From positions 62,001 to 126,000 of the forward strand of contig NZ_FZOF01000013.1 in NCBI RefSeq assembly GCF_900188405.1: a DNA stretch of 64,000 nt. The letters are read 5' to 3'. Of the stretch, positions 35,230 through 43,690 are shown piece after piece. Position 1 is the stretch's first letter. Each line of letters opens with the position of its first letter. The DNA is from Actinacidiphila glaucinigra (GTDB taxonomy: Bacteria; Actinomycetota; Actinomycetes; Streptomycetales; Streptomycetaceae). The translations under genes and the position numbers were made by a program. A model generated the notes under the pieces. It worked only from the letters and a program-made list of their open reading frames with translations. It made no database searches and was not told the DNA's origin.

Positions 35230-35240
35230 TAAACGTTTCA
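35230..35240. promoter_or_regulatory. Third LacI-like half site (TAAACGTTTCA)
   Basis: AAACGTTT (35231-35238) is an 8-bp palindrome with the central CG step typical of LacI/CcpA-type operators. It lies 20 bases upstream of the permease start and 16 bases from the main operator. Confidence 0.55.
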
Positions 35241-35246
35241 ATCCTA

Positions 35247-35262
35247 TGGGTAACGTTTCCCA
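35247..35262. promoter_or_regulatory. LacI-type operator at the ABC importer promoter
   Basis: TGGGTAACGTTTCCCA is a near-palindrome around AACGTT. It is identical to the site at 35435 except for one base. It sits about 37 bases upstream of the importer start, so bound repressor would block the importer operon. Confidence 0.8.
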
Positions 35263-35434
35263 AAACGTGCGACAGACCCTAGGGAGGGGGGCGACGTAAC
35301 GTCAAGATGTCGGGCACGATGCACCGCAGTTGCCGAAGCCCACGAACGCTCTCTTCCGTCATGAGCTGCGGAAAGGTGCTGCCGAGCGGTACGGTTCGGC
35401 GACGGGAACGACTCGAGTGCGCGATCCAACGCGC

Positions 35435-35450
35435 TGGGCAACGTTTCCCA
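35435..35450. promoter_or_regulatory. LacI-type operator upstream of lacI-family gene
   Basis: TGGGCAACGTTTCCCA lies 22 bases before the regulator start, just ahead of its ribosome-binding site. It matches the importer operator in 15 of 16 bases, which implies autoregulation and joint control of the divergent genes by one repressor. Confidence 0.8.
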
Positions 35451-35472
35451 TGTGCGTCCTGGAGGGAGTCAG

Positions 35473-36510
35473 ATGGAACCGCCCGCGCAGCCCAAGCGCG
35501 TCACGATCGTCGACGTGGCGCGGCATGCCCAGGTGTCCACGACCGCGGTGTCCAAGGTGCTGCGCAACGCCTACGGGACCAGTCCCCAGATGCGCGCGAG
35601 GGTCCGTCAGGCGATCGACGACCTGGGTTACCGCCCCTTCGCGGCGGCGCGGGGCATGCGCGGCCAGACGTACACGGTCGGGGTGATGCTGCCCGACATC
35701 CGCAACCCGTTCTTCCCCGAGATCCTCGACGGGATCACCGATGCCCTGTGGGAGACCGACTACCAGGTCCTCATGGCCCCGGGCCGCAACGGCGAAGCGG
35801 CGGAGGCCAAGGTCACGGAGGCCATGATCGACCGCGGGATGGACGGCATGATCCTCGTCGCGCCCGTCTCATCGCGGTCGCACCTCGAGCGCGTCGCCGG
35901 CATGGTGCCGACCGTGGTCGTCGGCCGGCACGGCCGGTCCGCCGCGTATGACACCGTCTCCGACGACGACTTGGCCGGCGCCGCCCTCGTGGTCGACCAC
36001 CTCGCCGACCTCGGGCACCGCCGGATCGCGCACATCGAGCACGACGAGACCGACCCCCGCCGTATCGAGGAGATGCCCAACGCCATCCGCGCCGACGGCT
36101 ACCGGCGTGCGATGCGGGCCCGCGGCCTCGAGGACGAGATCAGCATCGTCTCCACCACCTACACCCAGCGGGGCGGCTACCTCGGCGCCCAGCAGTTGCT
36201 GACCCGGTCCCCGCGGCCCACCGCCATCTTCGCCGGGGCGGACATCGTTGCCATGGGCGTGCTCCAAGCCGTCTCCGAGGCCGGGCTCGAAGTGCCCGAC
36301 GACATCTCCATCGCCGGCTACGACAACACCACCTTCGCCGCCCTCGGCCCCATCTCACTGACCAGCGTCGACCAGGCCGGTCGGCACATCGGCACCAACG
36401 CCGCCCAACTGCTCATCGACCGCATCGGCGACCGGGTCCGCCCCACCGCGCAGATCAAGTTCTCCCCCACCCTCGTCACGCGCCGCACCACCGCTCCCCC
36501 ACCCGGTTGA
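35473..36510 (+). CDS. LacI-family repressor of the sugar importer
   Basis: This 345-residue repressor has HTH VTIVDVARHAQVSTTAVSKVL, the hinge PFAAARGMRGQTYTVGVMLP, and the sugar-binding domain with IFAGADIVAMGV, then SIAGYDNTTFAALGPISLTS. The ATG is preceded by GGAGGGAG at good spacing, which excludes the longer frame. It is divergent from the importer operon and has an almost identical operator in front of both genes. The inducer is likely the imported sugar (rhamnose or a rhamnosyl oligosaccharide), inferred from the neighbouring GH78 enzymes. Confidence 0.93.
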   Translation: MEPPAQPKRVTIVDVARHAQVSTTAVSKVLRNAYGTSPQMRARVRQAIDDLGYRPFAAARGMRGQTYTVGVMLPDIRNPFFPEILDGITDALWETDYQVLMAPGRNGEAAEAKVTEAMIDRGMDGMILVAPVSSRSHLERVAGMVPTVVVGRHGRSAAYDTVSDDDLAGAALVVDHLADLGHRRIAHIEHDETDPRRIEEMPNAIRADGYRRAMRARGLEDEISIVSTTYTQRGGYLGAQQLLTRSPRPTAIFAGADIVAMGVLQAVSEAGLEVPDDISIAGYDNTTFAALGPISLTSVDQAGRHIGTNAAQLLIDRIGDRVRPTAQIKFSPTLVTRRTTAPPPG

Positions 36511-36578
36511 TCGGTTCCCCGGTCGTGGGCGGGCCAACAGTGTGACGGCTGATCCGGTGACGCGGCGGGCACCACGGG

Positions 36579-37334
36579 TCAGACGGTGTAGCCCCCGTCC
36601 ACGTTCCAGTTCGCGCCGGTGACGAACCACGCCTCGGGCCTGGCCAGGAAGGCGACGACGCCGGCGATGTCCCGGGGCTGTGCGAACCGGTCGACGGCCG
36701 TGACCCGCGTGAGGGCCTCGATGAACGCGGGGTCGTCGGGGAGCATGTCGGTCTCGGTGGCGCCGACCTGGACGTTGTTGATCGTGATGCCGCGGGGCGC
36801 CAGTTCGCGGGCGAGCCCCCGGGTCAGGCCGGCCACGGCCGCTTTGGTCATCGCGTACACCGCGATGCCGCCGATCGGGACCCGGTCGGCGTTGATGCTG
36901 CCCGTGGAGATGATGCGACCCCCGTCCCCGAGGTGCGGAAGCGCCGCCTTGATCGCGGCGAACACGCCTCTCACGTTGACCGCGACCATCCGGTCGAAGT
37001 CCTCGAAGGAGAAGTCGTCCACCAGGCCGGCGACGCCGACCCCTGCGTTGTTGACCAGGATGTCCAGGCCCCCGAGTTCCGCGACCGCCCGCTCCAGCGC
37101 CGCCTTGACGGCCGCCGCGTCCGCGCTGTCGGCCTGCAGGGCCAGCACCCTGCCCCCGGCGGCCGAGAGCTCCTCGACCAGGGCGTCGGCGGGCTGCCTC
37201 CCGTGGACGTAGGTGAAGGCGACCGAGGCGCCCTCGCGGACCAGGCGACGTACGATCCCCGCGCCGATCCCCCGCGATCCCCCGGTGACAAGAGCCCTCC
37301 TGCCCTGGAGGACCTCCGCTTGTTCCTGTGCCAC
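36579..37334 (-). CDS. Short-chain dehydrogenase/reductase
   Basis: This is a 251-residue classical SDR oxidoreductase. The cofactor-binding glycine motif is TGGSRGIG, VNNAGVG is in the centre, the catalytic serine is in STGSINAD, and the catalytic YxxxK is YAMTK. The C-terminus (WNVDGGYTV) is the usual one. After the second strand the sequence is FTYVHGRQPADALVEEL, which favours NADP over NAD, though this is only an inference. The GTG start follows GGAAGG. It is convergent with the LacI gene and has no obvious partner. Confidence 0.92.
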   Translation of the reverse strand: MAQEQAEVLQGRRALVTGGSRGIGAGIVRRLVREGASVAFTYVHGRQPADALVEELSAAGGRVLALQADSADAAAVKAALERAVAELGGLDILVNNAGVGVAGLVDDFSFEDFDRMVAVNVRGVFAAIKAALPHLGDGGRIISTGSINADRVPIGGIAVYAMTKAAVAGLTRGLARELAPRGITINNVQVGATETDMLPDDPAFIEALTRVTAVDRFAQPRDIAGVVAFLARPEAWFVTGANWNVDGGYTV

Positions 37335-37779
37335 GTCCGCCGCCTTCCGAGGTGAGGGAGCGCCTTGCGGACCGGGGCCGGTCCGTGACGGCGCCCGCGC
37401 ACACCGAGCCGATACCGCTGGACGAAACATCCTAAATCGCGCTTTGGCCTTCGGCGCATCCGCGGCTCGGACGCACCGGACGGATGGGCCCCGGACCCGC
37501 CGACTTCGCCGGGGCTCCGCGGTCGAGACAAACAGATGTGGGGCGCAGGGCCCGGTCAGGTCGACGTGTATGCCAGGTGATCCGGCTGCCACCTCCTCAC
37601 AGGGCGCGCCGAACAGGCGGTAGCGGTGACCCGGGTGCCGGGGAGGTCCGCGCCGATTTCGAACGCGATGACGGCGAGCCGCCTCCGACGCGTCCACCCG
37701 CAACGTGGGCCGGACAGCACGAAGGGCGGGGTTCGCGGCCGCATCGCGAACCCCACCCCGGCTGGTGGGAGGTGTCAGC
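37335..37779. other. Intergenic region between SDR gene and small hydrophobic gene
   Basis: This 445-base stretch has no frame with a recognisable protein. It presumably contains the SDR promoter (near 37420-37440, where CATCCTAAATCG is relatively AT-rich) and the 3' end of the small hydrophobic gene's transcript. I see no clear hairpin. Confidence 0.4.
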
Positions 37780-37947
37780 TCACCATCGGTACCAACGACG
37801 GCGCCCGCCGCCTTCGGCGGCTCGGAAGACGAACCCGAGGAGCCACACCACCAGCACGATGATGGCGATCCACCACAGCGCCTTGAGGGCGAACCCCGCA
37901 CCGAAAAGGATCAGCGCCAGCAACAGAACCAAAAGCAAGGGGACCAT
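37780..37947 (-). CDS. Small hydrophobic membrane protein (55 aa)
   Basis: This 55-residue protein has two adjacent hydrophobic segments (MVPLLLVLLLALILFG and LWWIAIIVLVVWLLGF) and a basic C-terminus (GGGRRRWYRW). A perfect ribosome-binding site, GGAGG, lies eight bases before the ATG. Similar short hydrophobic proteins are common in Streptomyces, often annotated simply as hydrophobic protein and sometimes stress-induced. No function is known to me. It is too short for many gene callers. Confidence 0.8.
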   Translation of the reverse strand: MVPLLLVLLLALILFGAGFALKALWWIAIIVLVVWLLGFVFRAAEGGGRRRWYRW

Positions 37948-38159
37948 TGTGTTTACCTCCTGACCACGCGTCTGCCCCGGCGATTCGTCGCCATGCGTGA
38001 CCCTCCGCGGGGATGCGGCGAAGGGGCGGGAGGTGCCGCAGTCCGGTGGCTCGGCGACCGCGGAGCCGGCGGCGCCGCGGGAACGGCCGCGAACGCGACC
38101 TCGGCGTCAGCGGCCTGCGCGTGACGGCGTGCGCCCAGGCGCGCACCGCGTACATGGGT

Positions 38160-38188
38160 GTGGGGCAGTCCCGAAGGGGCTGCCCCAC
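38160..38188. terminator. Hairpin between GDPD gene and small hydrophobic gene
   Basis: GTGGGGCAGTCCC and GGGGCTGCCCCAC form a 13-bp stem with one wobble around GAA. A second stem (CCGGCCC/GGGCCGG, about 38191-38214) lies closer to the GDPD stop. Together they probably end the GDPD transcript. Confidence 0.65.
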
Positions 38189-38230
38189 ACTCCGGCCCGG
38201 CCCTCTCCCCGGGGGCCGGCCGGGCGCGCG

Positions 38231-39703
38231 TCAGTGGCGGACGGGCTCGAGCTGGAGGTAGTCGAGGTTCCAGTTCTGGTAGGCGTCCTGCGGAAGGCTG
38301 ATCCGCAGGACGTGGTGGCCGGCCGTGAGGAACTGCTGCACGCCGCCGGCCTGGAGCACTTCCTTGTTGTGGCTCGTGGTGTTCCGCACCTCGACCCGCT
38401 CGCTCTCGGCGCCGCCGTCGAAGGAGACGGTGTACGTGCCCGCGGGCGTGTACGGCGACGACACCCGGGCCGACAGCGCGTACGTACCGGAGCGCGGGAC
38501 GTCCACGTCGTACGTCAGCCACTCGCCGCCGCGCATCCAGCCGACCCGCACGTTGCCGTCGGCGTTGTCGATGTCGACGTCCTCGCCGGGCCGCATCTTC
38601 AGTCCGCCCGCGTTCCCGGCGTCGTTGTCGTGGTAGCCCTTGTCCTGGCCGGGGAGGAAGTCCTCGGCCTGCAGGCGTACGCCGCCGCGGGGCAGGGGGT
38701 CGCCCTCGCCGGTGCGGATCCACGACTCGAACTTCTCGACGTCGTCCGTCTGGAAGACCGTGGTGCGGTAGCTGCGCACCATGGCCTCCCAGCCGCGCAG
38801 CGGGTCGATCAGCGACGCCTCGTCGGTCATGCGGTCCGACAGGCCGTTCCACATGGTGTTGTTCCAGACGCGGCTGTGCCGTGCCAGGGCGTCGAGGAAG
38901 GGCTTGCGGGCGACGGGGTCCTGGATGCTGTCGTAGTTGACCTCGTAGGCCACCGGCTGGTCGTCGCCGAACTCGGCCACGGCCGCCAGGTTGGCGTCGG
39001 TGATCATGTGCATGTAGACGGCGTCCTCGTGGGCCGCGCGGAAGGCCTCGACCTCCGGCACCGGGGCGTCGCTCTTGTAGATCCCGTTGCGAACGGTGCC
39101 GGTCCGGGTGAGGACGTCCCAGACCTGCTCCCGGAACGGCCAGCCCTTGTCCAGGTTGACCAGGCCCCGGTCCTTGGCGAGCTTCATCGCCTCCTCGAGC
39201 GTCGGGACCCGGGCGTCGGTGACCGCCGCCTGACCGCCGCCGAGTCCGGCCTTCAGACGGAGCTCCTTGATCTGGGCGAGCGTCATGCCGGCGACCGCGC
39301 CGGTGCCGTTCGTGGTGCGGTCCACGGTGGTGTCGTGCATCAGGACGGGAACGCCGTCCTTGGTGAGCTGGATGTCGGTCTCGATGATCTCGGCGCCGTC
39401 GTCGTAGGCCGCCCGGAAGGCCGCCAGCGAGTTCTCGGGGGCGTCCCGCCACTGGCCGCGGTGCGCCACGGTGAGGATCTTCGCGTTCGAGCCGTGGTCG
39501 AGCAGGTCCCGGTAGGCGCGGACGGCAGCCGTGCTCCCGGACCGTCCCGGGCCCCCGAAGATGTACGACGTGCCGTTCCCGCTCCGGTCGGCGGCGAGGC
39601 CGATGCCGGCGGCGGGACGATCATCGGCAAACCCGGTGAAGCCGGCGATCACCGTCAGGGCGGCGGCAACTCCGGCGAGTCCCTGGATAGTTGATCTCTT
39701 CAT
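38231..39703 (-). CDS. Secreted glycerophosphodiester phosphodiesterase with carbohydrate-binding module
   Basis: This 490-residue exported enzyme has a signal sequence (about 1-26) and a GDPD TIM barrel with the metal and catalytic residues TVAHRGQWRDAPENS, ETDIQLTKDG and HDTTVDRTT. A C-terminal beta-sandwich (about 350-490, AEDFLPGQDKGYHDND...) is like CBM6/CBM35 modules. It should hydrolyse glycerophosphodiesters outside the cell, possibly teichoic-acid or phospholipid-derived, with the module tethering it to a polysaccharide. No ribosome-binding site precedes the ATG, and TACTCT lies seven bases upstream. The message may therefore be leaderless; this is inferred. Confidence 0.9.
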   Translation of the reverse strand: MKRSTIQGLAGVAAALTVIAGFTGFADDRPAAGIGLAADRSGNGTSYIFGGPGRSGSTAAVRAYRDLLDHGSNAKILTVAHRGQWRDAPENSLAAFRAAYDDGAEIIETDIQLTKDGVPVLMHDTTVDRTTNGTGAVAGMTLAQIKELRLKAGLGGGQAAVTDARVPTLEEAMKLAKDRGLVNLDKGWPFREQVWDVLTRTGTVRNGIYKSDAPVPEVEAFRAAHEDAVYMHMITDANLAAVAEFGDDQPVAYEVNYDSIQDPVARKPFLDALARHSRVWNNTMWNGLSDRMTDEASLIDPLRGWEAMVRSYRTTVFQTDDVEKFESWIRTGEGDPLPRGGVRLQAEDFLPGQDKGYHDNDAGNAGGLKMRPGEDVDIDNADGNVRVGWMRGGEWLTYDVDVPRSGTYALSARVSSPYTPAGTYTVSFDGGAESERVEVRNTTSHNKEVLQAGGVQQFLTAGHHVLRISLPQDAYQNWNLDYLQLEPVRH

Positions 39704-39914
39704 GGCCCGGAGAGTAGGAAGACGTCGGGACGGAACGGGATACGCCGCACGCCGCGTCGGAGTCCGCGCACTGAATAATCCAGGAGCTTCGCCGGCAACC
39801 GCCGCTCCGTGACATCGTGCTCCGATGCGCAGGCACGGAGATTCCAGCCTGCGCACGTCGCGTGGCGGATCGCCGCTTCGTCCGGGGGTGGTTCCCGGCG
39901 CCGCCGGGCCGGCG

Positions 39915-41108
39915 TCAGACCGCGGACAGGGCCTCCGTCGGGGGCAACCGCGAGGCGCGCAGGGCCGGGTAGACGCCTGCGACGGCGCCCACGACGATCG
40001 CGCCGGCCAGACCGGTCCCCAGCGCGAGGGGTGGCAGTACGGGCGGCCACGACTGGGACAGCGCGTAGGCGGCCGTGCCCGCCGCGCCGAGCACGGTGCC
40101 GCTCAGCCCGCCCAGGACGGACAGCATCACGGATTCCGTCAGGAACTGGCCGCGTATCTGCCGGCGGTTGGCGCCGAGGGCGCGACGCAGGCCGATCTCG
40201 CGACGTCGTTCCAGTACGGAGACGAACATGGTGTTGGCCACGCCGATGCCGCCGACCAGCAGGGCCACCCCGGCGAGGCCCAGGAACAGCGCGGAGAAGG
40301 TGTGTTCGGTGGCGCGCTTGGCGGCCAGGGCGTCGGAGGGGCGGCTGACCTGGACGAGTCCGGGCAGCTCGGGGTTGACGGTGTCGGGCAGGACGTCGCG
40401 TACCGCCTCGATCCGCGACTCCCGTGCCTTGACGTAGACCACGGTGGGGTGGCCGTCGAAGTCGAGCACGTCGCGTGCGGCGTCCCAGCCGACGAGTACG
40501 GAGCTCTCCAGGTCGGGTGTGAGGGGCATCGGCCCGAGGATGCCGATCACGGTGAAGTGGTGCGTGCCGATGGTCACCAGGGGCTCCCGTCCCGGGGTGA
40601 CGCGGTCGATGCCGAGTCGCTTCGCGGCGCGCGGGCCGAGGACGGCCGTCGGGAAGCGCTCGGTGGCGCGGTCGAGGAACCGGCCGGAGCGGACCGTGCC
40701 GCCGACCGTGGCCAGCAGGTCGGTCCTGGCGGCGAGCACGCTGAGCCCGATCGAGTCGTTGGGGTCGGCCAGGTCGGAACGCCGCACGGTGGAATGGGTG
40801 TTGGCCACCGCCGTGGCGCTGGTGACCGGGCCGATGCGTGCCGCCATGGCGTCGGCGGCCTCGGGGAGCAGGGCCTTCTGTTCGGCGTCGGGTTGCGGCT
40901 GCGCGCGGAGCATGTTGGTGCCGAGCGCGGACAGTTCGTCCATGAGGGCCCGCTGGCTGGAGGCGGGGATGCCGGTGACGACGACCAGTGTGGCGATGCC
41001 GATCGCGATGCCCAGCGCGGACAGCGCCGCGCGGGTCCTGCGGGTGCGCAGACCCAGCAGGCCGAGGCGCAGGACGTCGAAGGGGGAGAGTCTGATCGGT
41101 CGGTTCAT
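39915..41108 (-). CDS. FtsX/MacB-like ABC transporter permease
   Basis: This is a 397-residue permease of the MacB/FtsX family. One helix sits near residues 20-45, followed by a large extracytoplasmic domain (about 50-270) and three C-terminal helices (about 280-390) with the FtsX-type LLVGGIGVANTMFVSVLERR(R)EIGLRRALG signature split across the loop. Such proteins act as mechanotransmission pumps for peptides, lipoproteins or drugs rather than as classical channels. It overlaps the ATPase gene by four bases and is the last gene of a four-gene operon. Confidence 0.92.
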   Translation of the reverse strand: MNRPIRLSPFDVLRLGLLGLRTRRTRAALSALGIAIGIATLVVVTGIPASSQRALMDELSALGTNMLRAQPQPDAEQKALLPEAADAMAARIGPVTSATAVANTHSTVRRSDLADPNDSIGLSVLAARTDLLATVGGTVRSGRFLDRATERFPTAVLGPRAAKRLGIDRVTPGREPLVTIGTHHFTVIGILGPMPLTPDLESSVLVGWDAARDVLDFDGHPTVVYVKARESRIEAVRDVLPDTVNPELPGLVQVSRPSDALAAKRATEHTFSALFLGLAGVALLVGGIGVANTMFVSVLERRREIGLRRALGANRRQIRGQFLTESVMLSVLGGLSGTVLGAAGTAAYALSQSWPPVLPPLALGTGLAGAIVVGAVAGVYPALRASRLPPTEALSAV

Positions 41109-41821
41109 GCCGGGCTCCAGGCGGCCGCGCGGGTGGCGCTGTCCGAGGCGATCCGGCCGTCGCGCAGCTGGATCCTGCGGGGCAGCCGGGCGGCGATGTC
41201 CCGGTCGTGGGTGATGACCGCGATGGTGGTGCCTTCCTGGTTCAGTCCGGTGAGCAGGTCGAGTACGGCGCGCCCGTTGGCGCTGTCGAGGGCTCCGGTC
41301 GGCTCGTCCGCGAGGACGAGCGCGGGTTCGTTGACCAGCGCGCGGGCGATGGCGACGCGTTGCCGTTCGCCGCCGGACAGCTGCTGGGGCAGGTGGCGGG
41401 TGCGGTGCGCCAGGCCGACCCGGGCGAGGGCCTCTTCGGCGCGGGGGCGGCGTTGCCGTCGTGGCACGCCCGCGTAGAGCAGGCCGGTCGCGACGTTCTC
41501 CGTGGCGTCGAGTCCGTCGGTGAGGTGGAAGTGCTGGAAGACGAAGCCCAGCAGTCGTGCCCGCAGTGCGGACAGCCGCCGGTCGGACAGTCCGGCTGCG
41601 GCGTGGCCGGCGATCTCGACGGTTCCGCTGGTCGGGCGGTCGAGGGTGCCCATGATGTGCAGCAGGGTGGACTTCCCGGAGCCGGAGGGTCCCAGGATGG
41701 CGAGGAGTTCCCCTTCCTCCACGGTGAGCGACACCCCGTTCAGGGCGGTGACGTCGCCCGCGTAGGTCTTGGTCACCTCGCGCACGGCCAAGGCGGGGGC
41801 CGGTCGCCCGGTGGGGTTCAC
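41105..41821 (-). CDS. ABC transporter ATPase (MacB/LolD type)
   Basis: This 238-residue ATPase powers the FtsX-like permease. Walker A is GPSGSGKSTL, the signature LSGGERQRVAIARAL, and Walker B LVLADEPTGALDS, followed by the H-loop VITHDRDIA. The GTG start lies inside the adaptor gene's stop (GTGA), and its own stop overlaps the permease ATG. The sequence is of the MacB/LolD/BceA-like group, often linked with defence against or export of peptides. Confidence 0.95.
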   Translation of the reverse strand: MNPTGRPAPALAVREVTKTYAGDVTALNGVSLTVEEGELLAILGPSGSGKSTLLHIMGTLDRPTSGTVEIAGHAAAGLSDRRLSALRARLLGFVFQHFHLTDGLDATENVATGLLYAGVPRRQRRPRAEEALARVGLAHRTRHLPQQLSGGERQRVAIARALVNEPALVLADEPTGALDSANGRAVLDLLTGLNQEGTTIAVITHDRDIAARLPRRIQLRDGRIASDSATRAAAWSPA

Positions 41822-42942
41822 GAGGCGGTCACCACCGTCATGCCCTCGCTGACGCCTGCCCCGCTCACTTCCACCATTCCGTCGGCGAACATCCCCGTCT
41901 CCACCGCGACCAGGGAGGAGTCGGGGCGCTGCAGCGCGTAGCCGCCTTCGCTCAGGGCCAGGAGCGCGGTGACCGGGACGGCGAGGACGCCCTTGCGGTC
42001 GGTGGCCGTGAAGCGGACCTGGACGGAGGCGGAGTCCAGCCCCTTCACGTCGCCGGCGTGCCGCGGCGTGACGGTGACGGCGACCGTGGGGGGTCCCGTC
42101 TGCGCGCTCTGGTCGTCGGCGGAACCGCCCTGGACGGCGCGCGCGACGGCGGTGACCGTGCCGGGGACCTCCCGGCTGTCGGGCAGGGTGATCGTGACGC
42201 TCTGCCCCGTGCGGAGGGCACCGACCCCGGCGGCGTCCACGGTCAGCGCCACCGACTTCGCGGTGGTGGTGTATGTCAGCACCTCCCCTTCGACCGGGTC
42301 GCCGGGGGTGGCCGTGACGGTGTTGACCCTGGCCGGCCCGGGCAGGACGAGCGCGCGGCCGGGTGTGAGGGTCCCGGTGGCCTCCTGGCCGGTGTCGCTC
42401 TGCCACCGCTTCAGGGCGGCGCTCAGCTCGGGTGTGAACTCGGTGCCACCGGGCGCGAAGCGCGTGGGCGCGCGGTTCACGGTGTGCCCGATGTCGTAGC
42501 CGAGGGCCCGCAGGTTGTCCGCCAGCACCGTGACGTCGCGCCCGCGCAGCCCCGGCTTGTCCAGGGCCCTGAAGAAGGGGGTGTCGCCGAAGAAGACGGT
42601 GACGGGCCGGTCGTTCACCCGGTACAGGGGTTTGCCCCGTACGGCCTTGGCGCCGGGCGAGGGCAGCTCGGTGAGCACTCCGGTACCCGTGCCCTTGAGG
42701 GTGCGCAGCGGGCCGTAGCCGAGCGTGCCGGGCAGGGTCCTGTCGGTGGACAGATCGGTCCTGGTGACCTTGACGGTGTCGAGCTTGACCGGGTGTTCCG
42801 GCGCCGTCTGCGGGCTGCCCTGCCGCGTGCTCCAGGCGGCGGTGGCGCCTCCGGCACCGCCGGCGGTCAGGAGGACGGCCAGGGCCACGGTCAACCGGCG
42901 CCGGCGCCGCCTGGGGAGGCGGTGCTCAGCGGTTCTTGCCAC
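41818..42942 (-). CDS. Periplasmic-adaptor-like protein with peptidoglycan-binding domain
   Basis: This 374-residue membrane-anchored extracytoplasmic protein has one N-terminal helix after an Arg-rich start. It contains a peptidoglycan-binding-type helical insert (DNLRALGYDIG... ALKRWQ) and HlyD/MacA-like beta domains (GQSVTITLPDSREVPGTVTAV, VPVTALLAL). Actinobacteria have no outer membrane, so it probably links the FtsX pump to the wall or to its substrate. The GTG start overlaps the lipoprotein gene by 17 bases, and the stop overlaps the ATPase start by four. Confidence 0.9.
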   Translation of the reverse strand: MARTAEHRLPRRRRRRLTVALAVLLTAGGAGGATAAWSTRQGSPQTAPEHPVKLDTVKVTRTDLSTDRTLPGTLGYGPLRTLKGTGTGVLTELPSPGAKAVRGKPLYRVNDRPVTVFFGDTPFFRALDKPGLRGRDVTVLADNLRALGYDIGHTVNRAPTRFAPGGTEFTPELSAALKRWQSDTGQEATGTLTPGRALVLPGPARVNTVTATPGDPVEGEVLTYTTTAKSVALTVDAAGVGALRTGQSVTITLPDSREVPGTVTAVARAVQGGSADDQSAQTGPPTVAVTVTPRHAGDVKGLDSASVQVRFTATDRKGVLAVPVTALLALSEGGYALQRPDSSLVAVETGMFADGMVEVSGAGVSEGMTVVTAS

Positions 42943-43567
42943 CGAAGGCCTCCATCGTGCAGTTCTTGTCGACCTTGGTCTGCTCGTCCTCGCTCAGCGC
43001 CTGCTCGCTGCTGGCGAAGGTCCAGCCGGAGTTGTCGGCCAGCGCGACGACCTTGAGCCCGTGGGAGTTCAGGCACTTGATGTAGGCGCGGTAGTCGTCG
43101 TCGTAGTGCGGGTTCCGGTCACGGTCCAGCTCGGGGGGCTGGAGGGGGAGTTTGCCGGCGCACGTCTTCTGGGCGGCCTTGGCGGTGGGGCTGTTGTCGT
43201 TCTGGTCGATGGAGTAGGGGCCGCGCTCCAGGAGCATCTTGTGGCCGTGGTCCTTCAGGCAGGTGGCGTAGGCGTTCCAGTAGCGGTCGCGCTCGGCGTC
43301 GGAGCTGTCCAGACGGAGCTGCGGGCGGCCCTGCTCGCTGTCGGCGGCGGGCGTCCCGGATGACGACCGCGGCGCCGCCGAGGGGGTGCCGGTCGCCACC
43401 GAGGCGACGTCCTGTTCCCCTGACTGCTGGCCTGACTGCGCGCCGGACTGCTTGCCGGACGCCGCGCCGGTGCCCCCCGCCGAGCCGCCGCAGCCGGTGA
43501 GCAGGACGGCGCAGACGACCGCGGCGGCAGCGCCGAGTGCGCGGTGAGGGAGGTGTGGGTGGCTCAT
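42926..43567 (-). CDS. Lipoprotein with duplicated cysteine module, first gene of export operon
   Basis: This 213-residue lipoprotein has lipobox LLTGC with Cys26. A Gln/Ser/Gly-rich linker follows to about 90, then two similar halves. The first runs from Cys103 (YATCLKDHGHKM) to Cys136 (KTCAGKLP), the second from Cys165 (YIKCLNSHGLKV) to Cys203 (KNCTMEAF). Each half probably forms one disulfide, which is inferred from pairing and export. Comparable lipoproteins with a C-x-x-x-H-G motif accompany MacB-like operons in actinobacteria. The same double pattern appears in the sensor domain of the divergent kinase at 44386. The function is likely substrate or signal binding for the pump. Confidence 0.82.
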   Translation of the reverse strand: MSHPHLPHRALGAAAAVVCAVLLTGCGGSAGGTGAASGKQSGAQSGQQSGEQDVASVATGTPSAAPRSSSGTPAADSEQGRPQLRLDSSDAERDRYWNAYATCLKDHGHKMLLERGPYSIDQNDNSPTAKAAQKTCAGKLPLQPPELDRDRNPHYDDDYRAYIKCLNSHGLKVVALADNSGWTFASSEQALSEDEQTKVDKNCTMEAFGGKNR

Positions 43568-43677
43568 GCCGCCTGATCGTGGCCGGTGAATGTCGGAAAC
43601 CTGTCAGGAAGCGATGGGCATCCCGTGGTCCCGCGCGGACGGAACCCCGACACCGCAAATACGACACTTGGCGTACT

Positions 43678-43683
43678 TATACT
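43678..43683 (+). promoter_or_regulatory. Candidate -10 element, leaderless start of response regulator
   Basis: TATACT lies seven bases before the regulator ATG, and the bases between (CCGGGCC) contain no ribosome-binding site. Transcription would begin at or near the A of the ATG. No good -35 box is visible. Confidence 0.5.
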
Positions 43684-43690
43684 CCGGGCC

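Noticed and set aside
39825..41477. Open plus-strand frame of 550 codons opposite the FtsX permease
   Set aside because: It runs antisense to the permease and ATPase, with no recognisable domains.
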